This document shows positions 57,811 through 64,000 of a stretch of DNA of 64,000 bases, one piece after another. The notes under the pieces were generated by a model. It made no database searches. It was not told the DNA's origin and saw only the letters and a program-made list of their open reading frames with translations. This stretch comes from Proteromonas lacertae. Lineage: Eukaryota > Sar > Bigyra > Opalinata > Proteromonadidae. Position 1 is the stretch's first letter. The number at the start of each line of letters is the position of its first letter. The stretch is taken from positions 1-64,000 of the forward strand of contig NGBS01001172.1 of assembly GCA_002245135.1 (NCBI GenBank), in the 5' to 3' direction. The translations under genes were made by a program, and so were the position numbers.

Positions 57811-57882
57811 GGTTCGTTGGTGTAGTGGTTATCACGCCCGCTTCACACGCGGGAGGTCCTGAGTTCAAACCTCGGACGAATC
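57811..57882 (+). tRNA. tRNA-Val: tRNA-Val (anticodon CAC), intronless
   Basis: Cloverleaf by eye: acceptor GGTTCGT pairs with ACGAATC, D-loop TGTAGTGGTTATCA, anticodon stem CCCGC/GCGGG around loop TTCACAC with CAC at 57844-57846, T-arm CTGAG-TTCAAAC-CTCGG. The 3' CCA is not encoded, as expected for a nuclear eukaryotic gene. A and B box sequences (TGGTGTAGTGG; GAGTTCAAACC) are present, and a T-run (TTTTTT) follows within 10 bases as pol III terminator. Confidence 0.95.
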
Positions 57883-57885
57883 AGT

Positions 57886-57903
57886 TGTTTTTTCTTTTTT
57901 CCT
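57886..57903 (+). terminator. T-rich pol III terminator of tRNA-Val
   Basis: GTTGTTTTTTCTTTTTTCC directly follows the tRNA discriminator base region; runs of six T stop RNA polymerase III. Confidence 0.7.
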
Positions 57904-58050
57904 CTTTTACAATAATAATAAATTACAAACTTATTACATTTATAGTCTTATCCCATGATGTGCTATATATTTTATTATCTTTTGAGCTAATTGAAGAGAT
58001 GTAATCTTGATTTTGTTTGTAATTATTACTATATAATAGAATATAAACTA

Positions 58051-58935
58051 CTACAAATATATATACACAACACTAAGATCAGATACATTATGTTGAATAA
58101 TACTAGTATCATCACTTCCTGAAAATAAAAATCCATTTGTTTCATGTAAACATCTATTTAACCCTCTATGATGATTCTATAACTCAATACATATATAATC
58201 AAATAGTAATACATTAGAACTGACAACTTCATCCGCTTTTCTAATATCTCGTAATTCAATAACTCCATCAACATTTCCTATAAAAAGTGCATTGGCATCA
58301 TTATTAGACCATAAACACGATGTATATGGTATGTCACTTTGGATGGTTATAGAACAACTATAATCTTTAACATTCCATATTTTAGTTTTACAATCATCAG
58401 ATACTGAACATATCATATTATTTAACATTGACCAATCACAGCCTACAATACGTTTTGAATGACCAACTAATGATTCATTACTATTTGGGTGAACAATATC
58501 CCAAATCTTCATTGTACAATCATAAGAGGCAGAGACAAAGAGTGTAGATTTCTGTGGAGATGCTTTAACACAGGAAACAACATCATCGTGTTCTGACAAA
58601 CATTCAATAAGAGTTGATGGGGATTTATACTTTTCAATTTGCATAGCATTGTTTATTCTATAAATCTATTAATATTAACTAAAGATTTAAAATACAACGA
58701 TATCACCTATATTAGTAGCTCCAATAACATAATTACCATCATATGCACAATCAATAGAGTTTATTCCATGTGGATTACCTATTTTAAAACACTTTGTAAA
58801 TCCAGAATCAAAAACAATAATCTCACCATCCCATACTGGTCCATTGTAATGTGCAGTTCCAACAATGAAATAATTAAGGATAGAATTATATTTTATAGAT
58901 GTAAGCTGCTTATCATGAGAAAAAACTAAATTCAT
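58051..58935 (-). CDS. WD40-repeat protein, MEP50/WDR77-like
   Basis: Three exons with introns of 30 nt (near 58657-58686) and 36 nt (58179-58214 region). The gene starts MNLVFSHDKQLTSIKYNSIL and ends SDLSVVYIYL before a TAG at 58051. Repeats recognised: YDGNYVIGATNIGDIVVYRI, EHDDVVSCVKASPQKSTLFV with SASYDCTMKIWDI, GHSKRIVGCDWSMLNNMICS with VSDDCKTKIWNV, WSNNDANALFIGNVDGVIEL, and FLFSGSDDTSIIQHNVSDL. Length about 275 residues, short for a seven-bladed propeller. The EHDDVVSCVKASPQ stretch resembles the methylosome subunit MEP50 (WDR77), partner of PRMT5, but other small WD40 families cannot be excluded. Confidence 0.5.
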
Positions 58936-59070
58936 GTTTAAATGAAACGAATATATTTTTATAAATGTTTTTATTCATTTAATCTAGACACTCACACATA
59001 CAAATTATATATAATAATATAATATAATGATAATTAATTATAATATCAAATAGAATTTTACTTTCATTAT

Positions 59071-61757
59071 CTAATGTAATCCAAATTTCTCAGAACTACT
59101 TTCTCTAGCTTTATTTGGATCAAAATTAGGTAATGATCTTACTCTCTCCATACCAGCATTAAGTTCAACAGGTCTACTACATGGTTCAATATGCCAGATC
59201 TGTTCAGAGTATTCCTTCATCACTCTATCAGTTGAGAAGAATCCCATACTTGCTACACTCATTATACTCATTCTAGTCCATTCTTCTTTATTCTTATAGG
59301 TCTCATCTACTTGTCTTTGAGCTCTTAAATAGTCTCTAAAATCATGAATTACTAAGTAATGATCATGACCATTCTTAATTGTATCTAATAAAGCATAAGC
59401 ATCACCAACTGGACAGAAACGACCACTTTCCATCTCTTTGAATACTTCTTCAAGCTCGGGACAAGGTTTGATTTGACCAGCTCTCATTTCACTTCTTAAT
59501 CTTTCCACTTCATCAGTTAAAGCTCCAAAATAAAAGATATTTTCTTCGCCAATATTTAAAGCTATTTCAATGTTAGCACCATCTCTTGTTCCGATGATTA
59601 AAGAACCATTCATTGCGAACTTCATATTACTAGTTCCTGATGCTTCTGTACCAGCTGTAGAGATATGTTGAGATAATTCAGCTGCTGGGATAATCATTTC
59701 AGCTAACGATACGTTGTAATTTGGAATAAATACAACTTTGAATAAATCACCAATATCTGGATCATTATTTACTACATTAGATACTTGATTAATGAATTTA
59801 ATTATTCTTTTAGCAGTTACATATGCTGGTGCTGCTTTGCCTCCAAATATAGTTACTCTGGGAACTACATTCTTTCTCTCTTCAGGACTCATTCTTTTAA
59901 TCCATAAGTATCTATGACAGCAGTATAAAATATCCATAAACTGACGTTTATATTCATGTATTCTTTTAACTAATACATCAAACATGGAGTTAGGATTAAC
60001 TTTAATACCTAAATTCTTCTCTAAATAGTTAGCTAATCGGATTTTATTATGTAATTTCACTTCATACCATTTTTGCATTAAATCACCATCATCTACAGAC
60101 ATCTTCAAAGCGGATATTAATGATAAATCTTTAGCCCAATTATCATCTCCTATAGTTTCAGTAATTAATTTACTCATCTCAGGGTTAGCTAATAACATCC
60201 ATCTACGTGGTGTAACACCATTCGTCTTATTTTGGAACTTCTCAGGCCATAAATCATAGAAATCAGGGAAGACAGATTGTTTGATGATTTCACTGTGGAT
60301 TTCAGCAACTCCATTGACTGCAAAACTACCAATAATAGCAAGATTAGCCATTCTAACACGTTTAGGGAATCCTTCTTCAAAGATGGACATGTTATTCATC
60401 TTTTCGAAATTATGATTATACTTCTTATCAACAAATTGCATAAAGTTCCAATTAATCAATTCAATAATCTGTAAATGTCTTGGTAATAAGGAACCAATCA
60501 AATCTACACTCCATTTCTCTAATGCTTCTGGTAATACAGTGTGATTGGTATAAGCGAATGTTTTAGTTGTAATATCCCACGCTTCTTCATAACATAATCC
60601 TTCTTCATCCATCAATAGTCTCATTAATTCAGCAATACCAATAGATGGATGAGTATCGTTTAACTGTATACTGTTTTTAGCTGCAAATTCACTCCAAGGT
60701 CTTGGCATTCTCTTTTTGAAGTTTTTAATTAAATCTTGTAAAGTAGCTGAAACAAAGAAATATTGTTGTTTTAAACGTAATTCTTTACCTGAATAAGTAC
60801 TATCATTTGGATACAATACACTGGTGATTGTCTCTGCTCTTTGACTTTCTTCTAATGCTTTGAAGTAATCACCACGATTAAATGAACCTAAATCAAAAGC
60901 TTGAGCAGGCTTGGCTTTCCATAGACGAAGGTTGATTGTATTATTAGTTCTGTAACCTGGAATAGGGTTATCACAAGCTACAGCATTGACAAATACACTT
61001 GGAACCCATCTTTTCTTTTCTAATCCATTTTGAGTGTAAGTTTCGACTGTTCCATAGAAACCTATTGGATATTTTACATCTAAACGTTGGATTTCCCATG
61101 GATTACCAAAAGTTAACCAATAATCTGGATTTTCAACTTGTTCACCATTAATTATCAATTGTTTGAAGATACCATAAGTATATCTTATACCATATCCCCA
61201 AGCTGGTAGATTCAAAGTAGCCATTGAATCTAAGAAGCATGCAGCTAATCTACCTAAACCTCCATTACCTAAAGCAGCATCATTTTCACATTCGTATAAA
61301 TCTTCGATTTTGAATCCTAAATCGAATAAAGCATCTCTGAAATTTTCTTCACAGTCTAAGTTGATTAGACTATTTTGTAAGGATCTACCCATTAAGAATT
61401 CAAGAGATAAATAAGAGCTATTTTTGATATATATATTATAAATAAAATTATATACGTTCTCTTTACATCTTGTTCTTCAAAGTAAGCTGTTGTATCATTA
61501 AGGTTTTCGATTAATCTATCACGAACACTGTGAGAAGTGGCAAGATATGCACGATAACTATCAAAATTGAAACGAGTTGATGCTAATGTGTATTCAACAT
61601 GGTTTACAATTGAGTGTTCAATACTTGGAACATCTAATACATAAAATGTGATTAACAATACCATTTGAGAGGTATGATGACATAAGTGACCATAACTCTT
61701 CATGAACTTTATCTTCGGTGGTAGCTAGTAAGTAAAATTAAGTAATATACTACTCAT
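59071..61757 (-). CDS. PYG: Glycogen (alpha-1,4-glucan) phosphorylase
   Basis: Four exons (61751-61757, 61662-61724, 61456-61633, 59071-61417; introns 26, 28 and 38 nt) give exactly 864 codons. Starts MSTTTEDKVHEELWSLMSSY. Landmarks: HVEYTLASTRFNFDSYRAYL, SVRDRLIENLNDTTAYFEEQ, YLSLEFLMGRSLQN, ALGNGGLGRLAACFLDSMAT, AWGYGIRYTYGIFKQ, QLNDTHPSIGIAELMRLLMD, TNHTVLPEALEKW, FQNKTNGVTPRRWMLLANPE, VKRIHEYKRQFMDILYCCHR, EASGTSNMKFAMNGSLIIGT (pyridoxal-phosphate lysine in SNMKF) and RDGANIEI. All catalytic blocks are complete. It releases glucose-1-phosphate from glycogen. The N-terminal serine phosphorylation site of animal muscle enzymes is not evident, so regulation may differ. The 7-nt first coding exon is unusually small. 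Confidence 0.95.
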
Positions 61758-62215
61758 CTTGAATAATGCAAAACCTATATGATATTATGATAGATATATA
61801 TTTATAAGAATAAGATAGAATAATATAAAGGATAGATATCCTTAAATGGGTACATACGGGTTAGAAGAACTGATGAGAGAAAATGAATCTCAAGTTTGAT
61901 TGGTTAACTTCGTTGGGGTTTTATTCGGCTTCTAAAATGTGTATCAATTTGATTTATTGAAAACATGCTCTATCATCTTTATATCTTTGTATTATCATAG
62001 AAAGGTAACTCCTAATAGCTTTCATTTTTATGGATTTCATATATAATACATAAATCTATTCTTTGGTCATATATATTATTGATTATCTTTGTTATTTTTC
62101 CCAATCTTGTTTAGATTTTTCTAAAAATGAAAGATAAAATTTTATCAAGCTTTTTTTGTTTTTCAAACTCGATTTTATCGATCGATCTTTTTTGATCGAT
62201 ATTTAAAACACAATT
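61758..62215. other. Divergent intergenic region, no gene seen
   Basis: AT-rich. TCAAGCTTTTTTT at about 62145-62157 resembles the AAGCTTGA core found near other starts, and an inverted repeat ATCGATCGATC-tttttt-GATCGAT lies just upstream of the next ATG (about 62177-62200). Confidence 0.35.
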
Positions 62216-64000
62216 ATGGCTGATCATGATAGCAGAAAAAGGAGCATAGTGTGGAATTCTTTCATTGAAGATCCAGTTGATGAATGGTATGTAAGATGCG
62301 CTATCTGTGGAGCTAGATTATACAGAGGAGTGTCAAAATCAACAACAGGGATGTTGAGGCATTTAAAATTAACTCATAATACAGATTCAGATGATGATAA
62401 TTTATCACCTGATACACCAAACGAAAATAGAAGAAAAAGAGCTAGATTGGACAGCAATGCTAGTAATCTATCTATAAACCCTGTAACAATCCCAAGAGTT
62501 GCAATAAAAGAGAGAGCAAGCCAAATCAAATTAGCTTTAACTGTTTTATGTGGTGTTGAAGCATTACCTCTTGATTTTGTGCAATCCTCCTCATTTCATT
62601 CATTTTGTTCTGTTAGTACAGTAGATATAATAGGATTATTGCCAACTGCTGAACAAATTAGAGATAATCTGATAATATTAAGTGAAAGAGTTAAACAAAA
62701 TATTATTTTTGAATTAGAGGATAGTTGTATATACTGTACACTAATGTTTGAAATTTACCAAATAAAATCTCAATCATCAGTTTTACAAATCTCTTGTTCA
62801 TGGCTTGACAATGATTTGAGATCAAAGACAGTATTATTAGGTGCAAAAGTTTTCATCCAAACCGGAGATTTGACTGATTTAAATCTATTAATAAAAAGCA
62901 TTTTATATCCATATTCATGTATAATGAATAAAATAGTTGCCATAGTAACAATAGATAATGAATTATTAAAGGATAGTCTAGATATATTAACATCAGAAAA
63001 TTATTTAATATCCCATCCAACTATCATTGTATGTTATGCAGATACAGTAAACATATGTATAAAGAATGTAATTAACAAATTTAAACAAGAAGATCCTAAT
63101 TTTTTCATTAGTAAAATGCAATCCATCATATCACTCTTTCAAATGAATTTACCATTAGTTAATAGTTGGGTAAATCAAAAACAGAAACCAGAATTAAGTA
63201 TTGATCCATCATCATCTTCAGATTCATGGATTGCTATTTATAAAACCTTAGTAATAATTGACGAACAATGGGATGAATTTAGTTCATTTATAAAACCATA
63301 TATTGCAGATGATTTATTCTCATCTTTTTTTAACTCTGAAGTAAGAGTATCTATGGGAGATTTTCTGTCACTTATATCTCCTCTTATTGAAATAGTGAAT
63401 ATGACTTTAACTCAAATTAATAATCCTACTATTGGATATGTTTATCCATATATTCGGACTTGTGCTACTTTTTTATTGAGAGAAAATCCTTCACCTGAAG
63501 ATGGTTGGACTTTACCGAAAACTGATTTTGCTATTGAAGTTAGAAAAGCATTGCAAGAGCAGTTTGCTTATACGTGGAGTGCTAGTCCTTCAAAGACTAT
63601 TGCATTATCTTGTGTATTAGATCCAAGGTATAAACAAATGATTGTATTTACTGAGAATGAACAATCACAGATTCATCATGATTTAGTGCAAGAGATAGAG
63701 AATAATCGATTTAAGAATAATCGAAGTACTGGGATGAAGATGAATAATAATGGAAGTAGAGAAACTACTGGTATTACTTCAGCATTTTCTGTATCAAAGG
63801 TTTTTGAAGAAAAATTGAAGTCAGGTGATAGTATACCTAATACCAATAACAAAGATGCAAATTCTATTATTCAAGATTATTTTACTCACGATGTAGAACT
63901 GAATGATACTTTAGATACGACCAATTGGTGGAATACACATAGGGCAAAATACATTGAACTGATTCCATCCGTTAGAAAGTATTGTTGTATACCAGCAACT
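62216..64000 (+). CDS. BED-type zinc finger / hAT-derived protein, partial (runs off the window)
   Basis: ATG at 62216. The frame stays open for at least 595 codons without an intron. Residues about 10-55 form a BED finger (VWNSFIED..., CAICGARLYRGVSKSTTGML with RHLKLTH). The middle resembles the hAT transposase core (CSWLDNDLRSKTVLLGAKVF, then IVAIVTIDNELL), and SCVLDPRYKQMIVF and TTNWWNTHRAKYIELIPSVR match the start of the hAT C-terminal dimerisation region (family pattern LDPR.K; WW......P.L...A). The usual first catalytic Asp block reads FEIYQIKSQSSV with no Asp, and the AHxLNL block reads YADTVNICIKNV. These changes suggest a domesticated or inactive copy. No TIR was found upstream. DNA binding through the BED finger is likely; the rest is inference. 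Confidence 0.7.
   Translation, partial: MADHDSRKRSIVWNSFIEDPVDEWYVRCAICGARLYRGVSKSTTGMLRHLKLTHNTDSDDDNLSPDTPNENRRKRARLDSNASNLSINPVTIPRVAIKERASQIKLALTVLCGVEALPLDFVQSSSFHSFCSVSTVDIIGLLPTAEQIRDNLIILSERVKQNIIFELEDSCIYCTLMFEIYQIKSQSSVLQISCSWLDNDLRSKTVLLGAKVFIQTGDLTDLNLLIKSILYPYSCIMNKIVAIVTIDNELLKDSLDILTSENYLISHPTIIVCYADTVNICIKNVINKFKQEDPNFFISKMQSIISLFQMNLPLVNSWVNQKQKPELSIDPSSSSDSWIAIYKTLVIIDEQWDEFSSFIKPYIADDLFSSFFNSEVRVSMGDFLSLISPLIEIVNMTLTQINNPTIGYVYPYIRTCATFLLRENPSPEDGWTLPKTDFAIEVRKALQEQFAYTWSASPSKTIALSCVLDPRYKQMIVFTENEQSQIHHDLVQEIENNRFKNNRSTGMKMNNNGSRETTGITSAFSVSKVFEEKLKSGDSIPNTNNKDANSIIQDYFTHDVELNDTLDTTNWWNTHRAKYIELIPSVRKYCCIPAT

Overview
The window is nuclear DNA of an AT-rich, unicellular-looking eukaryote that uses the standard genetic code (TAA, TAG and TGA all end host genes). 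Host genes are packed closely on both strands. They are interrupted by very small introns, mostly 26-42 nt with a longest read of 55 nt, of the form GTATNN...TAG and often almost pure TA. The lineage cannot be fixed from the sequence. The gene set (CDK11, proteasome alpha-5, DDX59, DCC1, glycogen phosphorylase, a DEK1-like calpain) is broadly eukaryotic, and the tiny introns point to a protist.

The left part (1-17228) is virus-like mobile DNA. From about 1 to 9214 lies a decayed Polinton/Maverick-type segment with a broken retroviral-type integrase, a protein-primed family B DNA polymerase (pPolB), a small membrane protein and a broken Cys-rich protein. Immediately beside it is a complete, separate 8,002-bp element (9221-17222). 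It has clear terminal inverted repeats, a 6-bp target duplication (TTGGTA), visibly higher GC, a second divergent pPolB and three unrecognised genes, but no visible integrase. Its right terminus carries a near-perfect 163-bp palindrome.

The next part (17468-38770) holds two paralogous Crinkler/RHS-type genes. Each has one P-loop NTPase followed, across an intron at a conserved position, by a second P-loop module; in copy A this is followed by a PD-(D/E)XK nuclease-like C-terminus. Copy A has one frameshift in an A8 run. Copy B is broken and has lost the nuclease end. Between them lie a kinesin-14-like gene with a non-terminal motor, a 2,631-residue DEK1-like multispanning calpain whose catalytic triad is replaced, and a decayed XRN-family exoribonuclease fragment.

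The right part (38770-64000) is mostly host genes: CDK11, PSMA5, DDX59, DCC1, a PHD-finger/MT-A70 methyltransferase fusion, a PH-kinase-PH-WD40 protein, a CDF metal transporter, a two-TM protein, a zinc-finger/coiled-coil protein, tRNA-Val(CAC), a WDR77-like protein and glycogen phosphorylase. A cluster of three charged proteins, two with clear 22-residue repeats, all ending in CaaX-like motifs, lies at 53893-57701. The window ends inside a BED-finger hAT-derived gene.

Frameshifts fall almost entirely in the accessory genes (polymerase/integrase segment, Crinkler genes, the repeat protein), while the long housekeeping reading frames are intact. That favours real decay over general sequencing error.
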